Positions 37,285-48,760 are shown, counted from the first letter of the stretch. The stretch is 64,000 nucleotides of DNA from Eonycteris spelaea (GCA_003508835.1 PUFA01000003.1:13059501-13123500); one strand, 5' to 3'. The notes: a model not told the origin generated them from the letters alone. Numbers and translations: made by a program.

Positions 37285-37370
37285 CCAGAAATTTAATCTC
37301 TCAGTTTCCTCATCATTCAAATGAAAATCATAATTTAAATTGCATCTTGTAGGGTTGAAAAATAAATCTT
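37285..37370 (+). mobile_element. MIR SINE fragment
   Basis: Central MIR words on the plus strand: 'tttaatctctcagtttcctc' followed by 'atcattcaaatgaaaatcataat', then 'cttgtagggttgaaaaa'. Short and diverged. Confidence 0.6.
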
Positions 37371-37699
37371 TTTCCTTTACCCATTTAGGTTTTCTCCCTG
37401 TCACTCTATAAATTAAACTGGAAAAGAGAAGGTTAACAAGAGAAAAACAGAAGTTAACATGTACGTAGTACACTTATGTATGGGAACACCTAGTGATGAG
37501 TAACTCAAAGAGTTGGTTAGGTCTTGGGCTTATATATCATTTTAGGATTAAAAAAAAGAAAAGACATCTGGGGCTTTGAGGCTAGGGAGGCAAGTTATGG
37601 AAACATGACTAAGAAAACTATGGTGAACTAGGGTTATTTAGTAAGGTTTGTTATACAGATTTAAGTCATTGTCTTTTCTATTAGTAAGAATTCTGAAAA
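37371..37699. other. Unique sequence between MIR and L1
   Basis: Nothing recognised apart from AT-rich unique sequence. Confidence 0.4.
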
Positions 37700-38027
37700 G
37701 TCGTCTTCCACAACTGAAGTGTCCTTGGATAGATGACTGGCTAAATAAGCTGTGTTACATATATACAATGGAGTATTATTCAGCCATAAGAAGAGATGAA
37801 ACACTGCAATTTGCAACGACATGGATGGACCTTGGAATAATCATACGAAGCGAAATAAGCCAAATGGAAAAGGTTGAAACTCACATGATATCACTTACAT
37901 GTAGGATATAAACTTAAAAGCAACAAATGAACAGGACAAATGGAGACTCATGGACACGGACAATGGACTAGTGGTTACCAGAGGGGGTGGCGGGAGGGGA
38001 GAGTGGGGAAAAAATAAATAAAATGCT
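37700..38027 (+). mobile_element. L1 LINE 3' end, relatively young
   Basis: 5'-truncated plus-strand L1 starting in the ORF2 tail: 'actgaagtgtccttgg'; 'tacaatggagtattattcag'; 'ccataagaagagatgaaac'; 'gacatggatggacc'; 'gaagcgaaataagccaaa'. The 3'UTR has 'tggacacggacaatgg', 'gtggttaccagaggggg' and a G-rich stretch. Divergence looks lower than for the other copies. The 87-codon frame at 37,648-37,911 is the ORF2 C-terminus with the L1-typical YYSAIRRDE-like motif, not a host gene. Confidence 0.95.
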
Positions 38028-38070
38028 AAACAAACAAACAAACAAACAAACAAATTAATTAATTAATTAA
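38028..38070. repeat. Compound (CAAA)n(TTAA)n microsatellite in the L1 tail
   Basis: CAAA tetranucleotides pass directly into ATTA/TTAA tetranucleotides at the position of the L1 poly-A tail. Confidence 0.95.
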
Positions 38071-39840
38071 ATGAAATGTTTTAAGAAATGTCTTTTTCCA
38101 GATAAGTGAGAAGACATATTTACAAATAAAAATTTCATTCACAAATGTAAATTTTCTTTACAAAGGAAAACCTGTGCCCTGTTTTTAGAGCTTTTTCAGC
38201 CTCTGTTGGTTCTAGATGGCCTTTAGCTCAAAATATACCAAAGAGGCATATTTTGAGGTGGCATATGCTGGTACCCTTCATTATATTAGAACTCTATATA
38301 AAAGCATAGTGAATACCTGGGGATAGTAATTCATTTTGCATTGTATTATCCTCCTTGGGAGTAGAGATTTGTGGCTTGAAATGATATCTTTCATCTTGTC
38401 TGGATATTTTCAAATTTTGATTGAAAAAGAAAATAATGAATCAGCTAACATACACGGGCATGTAACTTGCATAGTGATTTCTAAAGAACCTAATCTACCT
38501 CCTCTACATCTTTCCTTCCTTGTTCTCCCCTTCCTTTTTTACTCTTTGCCCTCTTTCACTCCTTTCTTCAATTTTTTTTTCTTATCTTTCTTCCTACCCT
38601 TCTATTTTTTTCATCAAAAATTAGAAAAGTTCAATGAATACAGGCATTTGCAAAATGTTCATAATTTAGAAGTTTGCTTAAAAGAACACTGTTTGAAAAA
38701 CTCTAAAAATAGCTATTTCCATACCTAAAGTATACAGTAAAAATAATAAAACATTGGTACTTTCTGTGCTTACTAACATTATTTTTTTTTACTTTTTTTT
38801 TTTTTTTTTAAGTAAAAGCTAGGCTAATATTATCTATCATGGACTAAGTTATGAAACCAAGTAAGACCAGAGAACTCACTTCATAATTTACTGATTGCAA
38901 GATTGAAGAGAAGTCACAACCAGTACTTTAAATCCCCTAAATGATTTGAGTAGATTTGTCTATATTTTACCTTTTCTTGATATTCTATAATAAGAAACAT
39001 CCACAACATTAGATTAGCTTAACCAACTTCATGATTGTATCAAACTTAAATATTCTATTATTAGAATTTGCTTTTATCTTACCAATAAATATCAAATGAT
39101 TAATTATCTTTAATAATATTTTTATTTGCCTACTTTCTGCCTCAATGACTATCTTTTATTCAAGGTAATTTTCCTGTGCTAATACATTTATACGTAATTT
39201 CTAAGAATACAAATTCTCATTTGATTGCTGTAGGGTTAATAAGAGTTTGTCTTTCCAGTGACTGCCTTAGAGAGGCACACCTGTGACTCCCCAAAATTTG
39301 CCTTTTCAGTGCCCACTACTTCAGATTCAAATCCATTTTCTCTTTCATGCCAGCCAATCTGGGAGCCTACGCGAGTTGAGAGAAAAACGGCCTAGCACTC
39401 CTTGACATAAAGATGAGAAGAAGGGAACACAGCTATCCAGAGCATAAGGAAGAAATCTGCCATTTTTATTTGGACCCTCCTTTAGATCAGCTTAATCTTA
39501 ACTGACCTCCCCATATTCTTTATTACTCTGGTTTGGTGATATTTTGGTCAACCAGGAAATAGCTATCATTTTCACTGTTTCCCTGACAATTTTTAAATGG
39601 TGTCCTTTTCTGATACTAGTCAAATAATCTATCTGTGAATATTTAAAAATCTCATCCAATATAAAGTCAACAGTATATGATGAGACTTTCAGAAACTGCA
39701 TATAGCAGCTACTCCCTCGGTAGATATGGAGTCAGAAGTAATAGATGTTTGTCTGGCTGTCTGCAGTTTTGAAATTAGTGATAGCAGTGAGTTTTTTGCT
39801 CATTCACAGTATGTGATATGAGATAAAAGATGATGTTTTT
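38071..39840. other. Unique sequence; pyrimidine tract and T runs
   Basis: No gene recognised. The 130-codon frame at 38,336-38,728 crosses a T/C-rich stretch (38,508-38,612), giving a Phe/Leu/Ser-rich peptide with no recognisable domain. I regard it as chance. T runs lie at 38,782-38,790 and 38,793-38,809. A GC-richer part at about 39,240-39,480 retains several CpGs. Confidence 0.45.
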
Positions 39841-40440
39841 GTTTTTTTACTTTAATTTTGAAATTTTAGACTCACAGAAGAATTACCATAGTACAGAGCT
39901 TTGCCTTTCACCCAAACTTTGTAATGTTAACATAAACATAGTATAATAATAAACCTAAGAAATTAATATTGTGATAATACTATTAACTTACTATAGACTT
40001 GATCTAGATTTCACCAGTTTTTCTACTAATGTTCCTTTTCCGTTCCAAAAATAAAACCAGAAACTCAAATTACCCTCAGTTGATATTATTCCATAGTCTT
40101 TTCTAATCTGTAACAATTTCTCCATCTTTTCTTTTCTTTTTCTTTTATTTATTTATTTATTTATTGGGTGACTTTGACATTTTTGAAGATATTGGTCAAG
40201 TATTTTGTAGAATATTTCTCAGTTTTGGTTTGTCTGATGCTTTATCTTAATTAAACTGGGGCTATGGATTTTAGGGAAGAATACCACAGAGTTGAAGTAC
40301 CCTTCTCATCACATTGTATCAGTGGATGCATATCAACATGATTTATAACTGGTGACACTAATTTTCTAACTTGGTTGATATGATGTCTACAACACCTCTC
40401 CACTGTAATTTTTTTTTTTCTCTTTCTGTGCTCGCTTTGT
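39841..40440 (-). mobile_element. L1 LINE 3'UTR (L1MB/MC-like)
   Basis: The plus strand gives the reverse complement of a well-known L1 3'UTR: 'tttagactcacagaagaatt', 'acccaaactttgtaatgtta', 'tagatttcaccagtttttct', 'gtgactttgacattttt', 'ttttgtagaatatttctcag', 'ttggtttgtctgatgct', 'gaataccacagagttga' and 'cacattgtatcagtgg'. No ORF2 part is attached. A TTTA repeat lies within. Confidence 0.92.
40144..40165. repeat. (TTTA)n tetranucleotide repeat
   Basis: Five to six TTTA units within the L1 3'UTR. Confidence 0.9.
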
Positions 40441-40980
40441 TGTAAATGAGTAACTAAGTCTACACCACATTCAAGAGAAAGGGAATTAGGTTGAATTAAG
40501 CTTTACTTTCTAGAAGAAAGAGTATGAAAAGTTTGGGGACATATATTAAAAACTATAGTAATTAAGAACTGTGTGAAGAGTTAATTTGAGATTATGCTAA
40601 ATATTCTGTTACTCTTTAAAGCTTTCTGGTTCTACTACAGCCAAGCTGAAGTATGAACAACCTCTTCAAACCAGAACATAAATTTGTAGATCTTTTCCCT
40701 TCTATTTTTGAATGTTTTGAGAATTCTTTACTTTGCTTTTCTCTGCTTTGAATGCTTTCCAGTACATTTAAATAGTCTTTATAATATATTCTATCCAATT
40801 TTTATAATTGTTATGTGTGGGAGTATTCATGTGTCCACTTTGCTTTGCTGCCATTATCGGAAGTTTCAAGGCTCAATTAATTTAATTGGCTTGTTTGATC
40901 TGATTCATAATGATGATGTTCAATCCTAAAGAAATAAGTTAAACATATATTCAACATAATATGTTCACTAAGGGAATAAC

Positions 40981-41011
40981 TTTAATCATTTAACAACCTT
41001 AAATGATTAAA
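40981..41011. repeat. Perfect 13-bp inverted repeat, 5-base loop
   Basis: TTTAATCATTTAA (40,981-40,993), loop CAACC, then TTAAATGATTAAA (40,999-41,011) are exact reverse complements. No thymidine run specific to termination follows, and it is AT-rich, so function is unclear. Confidence 0.95.
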
Positions 41012-41519
41012 AAAATGTTTCAGTGATGACAAATTCAGTCATTTCTAATATACCATTTCTTGCCAATTCGTATAAATGAGATGTTATTTTATTTCCTAGC
41101 TTTATCGCTGTAATACTACAACTGATAATTCACCTACAACTGAATCAGATTTATAAATATAAATAACATACTAGTGTTCTTAACTTTGCTTTTGACTTTT
41201 CAGCTAGCACTTTTAGTAGCAAATGCATTCAGTCTCACTAACATGAATGCTCAGTGCTCTTTCATTTTCTACTGTGCTGTGATTATGATCATTTTCAGCC
41301 TTTGTTATTGGTGTGGATTTCAAAATTAACCATTGTAGGCAGATGACCTAGCAATGAGTTTCCAGAGGTCAATGTGATTCTGTGGTCAAAACATCTGAAA
41401 TTACCAGATTGCAAAGCGACGTAGTTAAATACTTTTGGTTTCCTTTACAAACAACTAAGTTTCATCATAAGCACAGTGATCCAGCTGCTTGCTTGGTGAG
41501 TAGCTATGATGAATTTTGT

Positions 41520-41610
41520 GCATTTGTGCATGCATGATTCTGTGCGTGTTAGCATGAGTGCATGTGTACATGTATATGTGTATGTGTGTACCTGTGTGTA
41601 TGTGTATTGG
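41520..41610. repeat. GT/ATGT-rich alternating purine-pyrimidine tract
   Basis: Degenerate stretch of GTGCATG, GTATGTGT and GTGTGT words with long alternating purine-pyrimidine runs. Confidence 0.75.
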
Positions 41611-44293
41611 GTGGGTCTTAAAGAAGGACACTTCGAAGAATAGAAGTGCAGAAAGGTTGAGCAGGAAGGAGGTAGTAAATCGAGCCAGTCAAAAAAGCAT
41701 TGAGTGGCTACCTTGCTTAAGAAAATAACGCAACAAGTGTGATGAATATAAAATCCCAGACCCTTGTTTCAATGGGTAATTTTTAGATACTAATTTGAGC
41801 AGTCTTTTCATGACACAGAGCAGCAATTTTTACATTGTGGTAATATTACATTCACAGGTCTTAAAGGAGGCTGAGGAGCCAAATGGGGCTCTTGGGCCCA
41901 ACTCCTTCAAGTAGAAGAGCTTTATTTTCATCTGTTTTATACAGTTGACATCTGAGTTAAATGCTTTGGATAAAGAGTTCCTTTACGAAAAAACTGAAAA
42001 TGATTCCATAATTTTGAACTGTTAGAAGACAGGGATTACAGGTAGCAACACCTTAAGAAGATTGATGGAAAAATAACTAACTTAATTATGCCAATAATTT
42101 TAAATTACAAGAGAAATATTATATTTTAATTATAGACATAAGAAATAATTGTGATGATAATAAGAAAGTATCCTATTTCAATCCCAGGTCTTATATATCA
42201 TAGCTCTATCAATACAATATGATAACAATGTAATATTTACAGATAGGATATTATAAGAGTTATTTTATGAAAACTTAATCAGGTCATTGTTTTATTTACC
42301 TTTTTTTTTTCAATTTTCAGCTAAAAGAAAGTAGTTTTTAAAAATACCTATCAAGTGCCCTCACAGTACTGTGAAGCATACAAAGGAAATTCTTACAATA
42401 GTCACTGGCTGTGGCAATCTTAGCATGCAACTGAGGGAAAAAATATTATGTTATATGGAGATAAATCAGAACATTGTTTTCATATTTAATTTCTAAGATA
42501 ATTATGTAGTAAAGTCAGAGGCTGGTTATGTAAACTTAAATATTCCAATGGTTTTGAAAGATTATAAAACCTCATGGAGACGATTTGGATTATTCCTGGA
42601 TTATAGGTTGAAAAAGAAATGAGAAGATAAATATTGACTTATTCACACATTAACTTATCCTGCTTTATAATTATAAACTTCTGGTTTATAGATAGTATGA
42701 TTTTTCCTCTATAAAGGCCATATGTTCAGAATGATTTATTATCATACCTGTATTAGATTCCATTAATACAATCCGATTTTTGAGGAAGTACTTGAAATAA
42801 TGACAACCATAGCTGTCCCTAAAATCATGCATGATACTATGTGCTCCTGGAGAACAAGATAGAATTGTACGAACATCACAAGAATAACACCTTTTGTTTC
42901 AGGCACCAGCCTCAGGAAAGGAAGCCTGAAAATCAAGTAGCCCAGTTGCATGAGTTTATATGTCAAAGCTTCATTTATTCCTAATGGGGCCATTAACGCC
43001 TTTTTGTGATCTCAGTAATTAAGAAGCCAGTTTGATTCCTCTGATTATGGACTTCCTCAAAGCTGGCTGGTAGGTCATAAAGGAAATAGAAAGATACTTT
43101 GGAGAACTAATGGCTGCTCCTGTGTGCTGAGTCAGTCTTGAATTTTATGAGAGGCTATGCTGACTTGTGCAGGACCGCTTTGTGTCCCTGAGATGATCTA
43201 TTTTAACATGTTGATTGCTTCTTCTTGGGCATCATTTTCCCTATAGAGACATGGGCCATTTATATAGTTTTACAAAATTAATTCTATATGGGAGACAAGA
43301 GAAAACTTAGATGGAGCAACAGTGGAAATTCTAAAGTGAAACAATGTGTGTAGAGACCTATATTAAATAAAAAATGCAGAAGTGGGAGAATTTCTGTGAT
43401 ATTTCAGTTGGAGGATGGAGGCTGGCGACTCCATTATGGACATCATTAGTACAGTCATGTTCATTGGAAGATAGTAGAATGGTTTAAGGACTCTCCATGG
43501 AAATACTGTTTTATCCCACTCATTACCTCCCCACCCATCTCCAATTTTGTTTATGTCTTCCTTAATGAATGCCATAGAGGAGTGAAAACAAGAAAAGAGG
43601 ATTAGAAGCCCCCAAACAGTAAAGCAACATGAATCACTATGATGGATTTCATTAATTAGAAATTGAAATTAAAGACACCAACCTGTGAAAGATTGAACCT
43701 CTGGAGGTCGTTCCAGGACATTGTCTGTTCTAATTTCAGAAGTTAATTTGACAGAAATGTTTAAAGTATGGTGGGTAAAAGAAATATGGTGACTCAGAAT
43801 AAAAATCACAGTGGGAGAAAAAGAAGCTTTATACCATTTTCCTTTCCAGTGCACGCTTTGATTAGACAAGCACCAGAAAGCCATATTTGGGACACTGCTG
43901 AAGTTCCTTGTATATAAAAAACTAAAAAGGCTTTTTGTTCACTGTTCTACCTAGGAGGCATGTATGGATATTCAACTGATTTTTTTAATTGTGAGAATTT
44001 TTTCTGAATAAGCTCTTCTGAATCGCAAGACCCTCTGGTGAGCAAATAATAAGAGGCGAGAAGGTGGGAATAGAGAGGCAGAGGAATGAGAAACAGGATG
44101 GAAAATGATCTCAGTTGCTCTCTAAGTGCATATTAAGTAATATGTGCCTCAGTTTAAAGAAGCCAAACAATCTCAATTAACCTGTGTTCAACTCTCTAGA
44201 AATTCAAATAAACTGAAATGATTGTTTTATAACTCCAGTTCTTGGATAAAGAGAGAAGTAGAAATAATAAGAACAACAACGATATGAACAAAA

Positions 44294-44320
44294 CAGCAGC
44301 AGCAGCAGCAGCAGCAGCAG
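44294..44320. repeat. (CAG)9 trinucleotide repeat
   Basis: Nine perfect CAG units, preceded by AACAACAACG-type sequence. It is not inside a convincing open reading frame. Confidence 0.97.
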
Positions 44321-44859
44321 AAACAACATGTTGGTTACCCTTTACTGCCTCTTTACCTCCATTTTTTTGCTCTGCTCTTTGCCCTGGGAGGTTGACTTAG
44401 TTGAGTCTATTTCCTAGACTTCCTTGTTCTCTTGGCATGGAGCAGGGCTTCAGCTAATAGAAATTGGTAGCACAAGATTAGCTGGCAGGACAGGAAGGTT
44501 AGGATAGTTCCCCCTAGTTTCTTTCCTATGTTACAGTGCTTGTTGCATTTGTCGCCTCTTCTATGGCACAGCTTTGTCAGGCAGACTCTCTAATTTGGCT
44601 CCAGCTCTACAAACACTATTTACCTTATCTCTTTCTTCTGCACTGTTTTAACACTCTTATCAGAAATGTAAGTCGCATTTTTACCAGGTAACTTGTAAAG
44701 GAGACATTTTTCATATCTACTAAATATCTTTGTAGAAACAATCAGGTTAGGAGAAAGGAAATCTTAATTCTATCTTCAGCACTTCAAGAATTCTAAGTAA
44801 TTCAGTTACAATCACATTTCCTCAGTCTTCCTGCTATAAATGGAGAAGAATCAATGAGT
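44321..44859. other. Probable ancient repeat, family not assigned
   Basis: About 44,345-44,690 carries phrases ('tgccctgggaggttgact', 'ggcacagctttgtcaggcag', 'tttggctccagctc') that I associate with a widespread ancient mammalian interspersed repeat but cannot name. The part at about 44,725-44,850 could be a MIR trace ('cctcagtcttcctgctataaatgg'). Confidence 0.35.
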
Positions 44860-45304
44860 TCCAGCCCTGTAGTGGGATAATAAATCTCAAAAGATGGCCA
44901 AACTTTCCACCCTGCTTTGTATGTATATCTAGCTCCTCTTGGAAGCTAGACTGTGTCTGTAACTGCTTTAAGTGATAGAAAGAGGTGAGTATGACCTTCT
45001 GTGATGTTGGGCAATGTGGTAAGAAAAAAATTCTTCGACTCGGTAGGGATAAATTGAAAATTATGCTGAGGGAGATAGGATCCAAAGAAAAAGACCCAGG
45101 AAAGTGAAAGATGCTATGAAAAAAAGAAGCCATCCAACAGAGCACTGAGTACCAGATGCTCAGCCATCTGACAACATCTGTTATTTTGCAGCTGCATGAG
45201 AGGCCTTAAGAAAGACTAGCTGAGGAACCTCCTAGTTAGGCCCCAGCCAACACATAGATTTATGAGAGATAATAAAATATCAGTGCTTTAAGCTACTAAA
45301 TTTT
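44860..45304 (+). mobile_element. ERVL-MaLR LTR (MLT1-like)
   Basis: Plus-strand MLT1-type text: 'tagctcctcttggaagct', 'gtgatgttgggcaatgt', and the diagnostic 3' part 'tttatgagagataataaaat', then 'atcagtgctttaagctac' and 'taaattttggggt'. No internal region follows. The 103-codon antisense frame here is a by-product. Confidence 0.75.
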
Positions 45305-45515
45305 GGGGTGTGACTGTGAAAGGTGCTTAAGCTTCCTGAGGCTCAATTTTCTCATTTTCAATATGTGAATGATAATAGTTAACTATACTAGAGCTTAGTT
45401 TGAGGTGTAAGCTAAAAATGAGATTAAATGTTCAAAGTAGTCATTCGGCATAGAGCCTGGGACCCAGGAATTATTCAATAAATTTTGCTCTTATTGGTAA
45501 TATTATTATTATAGA
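45305..45515 (+). mobile_element. MIR SINE
   Basis: Full MIR core on the plus strand: 'gtgcttaagcttcctgaggc' then 'tcaattttctcattttcaa', 'gaatgataatagt', 'gagattaaatg', 'ggcatagagcctggga' and the tail 'attattcaataaatttt...attattattata'. It directly adjoins the MLT1-like LTR. Confidence 0.85.
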
Positions 45516-45545
45516 TTTTTATCTTTACCTCCACAGATAATTTTT

Positions 45546-45548
<3 letters not shown>

Positions 45549-45578
<30 letters not shown>
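45549..45578. repeat. (AC)15 microsatellite
   Basis: Perfect AC dinucleotide repeat. Confidence 0.97.
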
Positions 45579-45580
<2 letters not shown>

Positions 45581-45599
45581 TATGAATAGGATCATTTGA

Positions 45600-46080
45600 G
45601 CATATTTATTAAGCATTTATAATATTTTACATACTCGACTACATATTTGAGGGTGTAGAATTAGTAACTATACAAGAAAGATTAAAATAGTCTCAGCAAG
45701 AGGCTGTGGGGAGAGGGTGACTATGTCTAAGGCAGAAAGAAAAAATTTCTATGAAATGATAGAAGCTACTTAAACTGAGACTTGAATGATGAGATTGCTT
45801 GGGAAAGGTGAACATTCCTGACAAATGCAGTGATCAGGAATTTTGGATACTAATGCATGAGGAAAGATTTCAGCCGTTAAAGGAATCAACCTACCCAGAA
45901 AACCAGGAGAAGTTGTAGATGACTGTAGGAAAGTCCCAAGGAACAGGAGTGTTGCCGTGAGACGAGGCCATAAAGACGACTGGGGGTGATTTTGATGTGG
46001 CTTGTACGTTTTGCTCAGGATATTGGAACATATATGGAAAGCACAGAGACTTTGCAATGTAGATCAAAACACTTGGTTGA
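45600..46080 (-). mobile_element. L2 LINE 3' region
   Basis: The plus strand gives the reverse complement of the L2 3' end: 'gcatatttattaagcattta', 'gaggctgtggggagag', 'agacttgaatgatgagattg', 'gaggaaagatttcagcc', 'ggaacaggagtgttgcc', and 'gattttgatgtggc' further on. Strongly diverged. The 95-codon antisense frame is part of it and shows no intact domain. Confidence 0.55.
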
Positions 46081-46200
46081 AATTTATATAAACACTTTTG
46101 GTTGTGTGAACAATAGATTAATAGAAAGAGACTGGAGACTTGGAGGTAAGGGTGACAAGTAGAGAAAAACTCACATTAAATCAATAAAAAGGTAAATGGA

Positions 46201-46262
46201 CAGTGGTTCTTGAATTCCAGATATATTTCTGAGGTAACATTAGTAAAAGTTGGTAACCACTG
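46201..46262. mobile_element. Possible 62-bp MER5-like hAT MITE remnant
   Basis: The ends CAGTGGTT (46,201-46,208) and AACCACTG (46,255-46,262) are perfect 8-bp terminal inverted repeats of the MER5/Charlie type. The 8-bp flanks do not match, so no target duplication is seen, and the interior is not recognisable. Confidence 0.3.
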
Positions 46263-46437
46263 GATGAGAGAGATAAGCAAAAAGGAAAAGGCAAAGATGG
46301 GTGTCAGGTTTCAATCCTATGGTGAAAAATGATAGTGACCTTCCCTGACAGAAAATACAGAGAGAAAGAAAAAAACATTTACCCACTATAGAAGAAGGAT
46401 ATGGATAGGAATGCTAAAATAGTCACGATTTTTTTTT

Positions 46438-46625
46438 TTTTTACTGGGCACTTAATACGAGCTAGATACTTTTACAAAGAGCTTTGCATGTGTATTTTCT
46501 AATTTCCTAAAATATTAGTGCATCTACACTCATTATATAATGACATTGAGGTTCCATTAAATTACGTTACTTGAACAAGACATGAATTGAACGTCAAAGT
46601 TTTATGACTTTGATGTCCATATACG
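46438..46625 (-). mobile_element. MIR SINE
   Basis: The reverse-complement MIR order is visible: 'tactgggcacttaatacgag', 'acaaagagctttgcatgtg', 'ttaaattacgttacttgaac', 'aagacatgaattgaac' and 'gactttgatgtcca'. A T run (46,430-46,441) precedes it. Confidence 0.75.
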
Positions 46626-48359
46626 TTTCTTATTTAGAAAGTTGTATATGAAGTTCAGAATTAGAATAGAGAGGAAGATAGTAACAAATATAAATGTAAA
46701 TATAAATATAAATATTTATTGATGTTGTCTTGGTAGAATGAGAAATGAGAAGCTCAAAGCCAGAATCCTCAAAAACACCAACCGTTAAAAATTCAGAAGA
46801 TGAGTTACTGTGTAAATAAAGGTGTTACTGATGCAGAGGAAGAGGTCAGCAGAGAGAAAAGCCTAGAGCAGGGGGAGAGGAATGGAAGAGAGTGAACCAA
46901 AAAAGGGAGCTGACACCCAAATAATATGCTACAGAATGCTACAAAGGGTTTAGGAATGAAAAGTGACCATTATATTGACAGCTAGGAGATATAAATAGTT
47001 GGAACAGTTTGGAAAATGTTAGTGTCCCAGCTAGAATTGTGACTGCCCCCTTAATTAGTCTTTACACAGCAGGGAGGAAGGAAGAAGGCATTCTAGTCTG
47101 CGGGTATTTCATTAATAAGGTTACAATAATGGGAAGCAGGAAAAGTATGGGAGCTGTGCTATTATAAAAATGATCTCTCAGGCAAACTGTTCTTCACAAC
47201 TCTGATTCTTGGTTCTATGTAGGTAATTTTTTGTTAACAGGTTTTGCATTAAACCAGCTGACTTTGTCCTCCATCAGTAGAGGCCATATATATCCACAAC
47301 AGCTATTTGTCTGTGGTTACCCAGGCTTAAGCCATGTCAAGAACTGTGAAGGGTGTCAGACTTTACCTAGTTTATAAACTAATCATTTAGTCTGCCACCA
47401 GCTTGAAGATTAAGCAGGAGACATGCGACTCTTGGGTCAAAGGAAAGGATTTTCTTACACATGGCAATGGCAGTAGTAAGAATATCAGCATTTTCTTAGG
47501 CTAGTTCCCTAAGCACCATTTCTCACAAGACCATTGCAGAGGGTCAAGTGACACCTGTAAATGCAGTGGGTTGCATTTTAGTACATAAGTTTGAGTTTAG
47601 GGAATCCAAACATTTTATAAAGGCAGTATGTGCTTATCTTTTGTCCCAAAAGGAGACCTATTTGTTATACTGAGCATTTTGACTCTGGAGGAAGACACTG
47701 TATCTCCCAAGGTAGTAAACAAACCTTTCCTTTCCTCTGGAGGGACACACTCTATTTTCTAAGGCTGTTACTATACAAATATCCTTCAACATGTGTGAAA
47801 AAAAGGCAGTCAATCCCTTTGCTTGCAAAATATGCAGAAACATGAGAGACCAAGGAGAACCAACTCCCAACAAGCCAATGCAAAACTTTAATCATGTGTT
47901 TGTGGTTGCCTTAGGAAATGAAAATGACAATCACTACAATTTTATATGTAAAACTGACATGGGCCAACAGACAATATCATTCATATACTGAAACATATAA
48001 CCTTAACATACAAATTAACAATTTGTATGATTTGTTTACATATCCCCAAACTTCTGTGTTTAAAATTTTTTGTTTGCATATGCATTCACTATTTTATTTG
48101 ACAGTCAAAACAAACATTGAGGTCTGTATGAGAAAGTGTCATTATGATTGCTCTAAAAAGAGAGAAAAACTGATGGTAAGGGAGATGATATCCTTTTCCA
48201 AGTCACAGATATAAAAAGCAATTGAGCTTTAAACTTCAACGACTATTCCTTCCAGTTTGCTGTTTTCTATATACATACATTTTCATGGGTGTGCTTTGCT
48301 GTAGTTAAGTTAAATGGAGTACCTCTTTCTTTCCTACTCATTGGACCTGTCTAATGTGC
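46626..48359. other. Unclassified sequence; possible old LTR material
   Basis: No gene recognised. A TAAATA-type tract lies at about 46,687-46,718. From about 47,040 to 47,600 the sequence ('aggccatatatatccacaac', 'ttaagccatgtcaagaactg') has the feel of an ancient ERVL-type repeat, but I cannot name it. The small open frames at 47,630-48,214 have no recognisable domains. Confidence 0.3.
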
Positions 48360-48495
48360 TGTGTGAGCTTGGGCCTGGCACTCTTTTCTGCTTTGGTGTA
48401 TTAAGTTAGTAAATGATGGCAATCATATATATTTTACCTCATCACAGCATTGGGGTGAGAATTACGTAAGGTAATAGACATGTGTATTCATTCCA
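48360..48495 (+). mobile_element. MIR SINE fragment
   Basis: 'gtgtgagcttgggcctggca' (for tgtgaccttgggcaagtta), 'aaatgatggcaatcatat', 'acctcatcacagcattgggg' and 'tgagaattacgtaaggtaat' follow the MIR order on the plus strand. Confidence 0.7.
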
Positions 48496-48509
48496 GTAAC
48501 AATCAGTCA

Positions 48510-48760
48510 GTCAGTCCATTAGCAAAATCCTCCTTCCTTTTTCACTCCATTGCCTTCAGGACACAGCCTCAAATCTCATGGGGCCTTGCAGACATCCGAT
48601 CTGGCCTTTCTCTCTCTCCCAATGTTTATTCCTTTTGTAGCATGCACTTCAGTTAAACTGCAAATCTACCTTCTTTTGTTTCAAATATCCCTCCCTTGAA
48701 ATTTCATATCTTCCAGTAAGAACTTCAGTGGCACTTTTCTATAAGCATCTCCCTCTTCAT
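48510..48760 (+). mobile_element. Probable L2 LINE fragment
   Basis: Plus-strand wording 'tccattgccttcaggacaca', 'ggggccttgcagacatccg', 'atctggcctttctctctct' and 'atttcatatcttccag' fits the L2 3' ORF2/3'UTR region in a decayed form. Confidence 0.5.

Larger units (their letters stand above)
40441..44293. other. Long unique region with a small hairpin and a GT-rich tract
   Basis: Nearly 4 kb without a gene or repeat that I can name. A perfect 13-bp hairpin (40,981-41,011) and a GT/ATG-rich stretch (41,520-41,610) are listed separately. Small open frames have no recognisable domains. It is the longest largely repeat-free piece of the window by my reading, but ancient repeats could be missed. 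Confidence 0.4.

Noticed and set aside
38336..38728. 130-codon open frame as a possible gene
   Set aside because: It runs through a pyrimidine-rich tract giving Phe/Ser/Leu repeats, shows no domain or codon structure and has no splice or promoter context.
47630..48214. Overlapping short open frames on both strands
   Set aside because: None has a recognisable domain, and overlapping frames on both strands at this length are expected by chance in AT-rich DNA.
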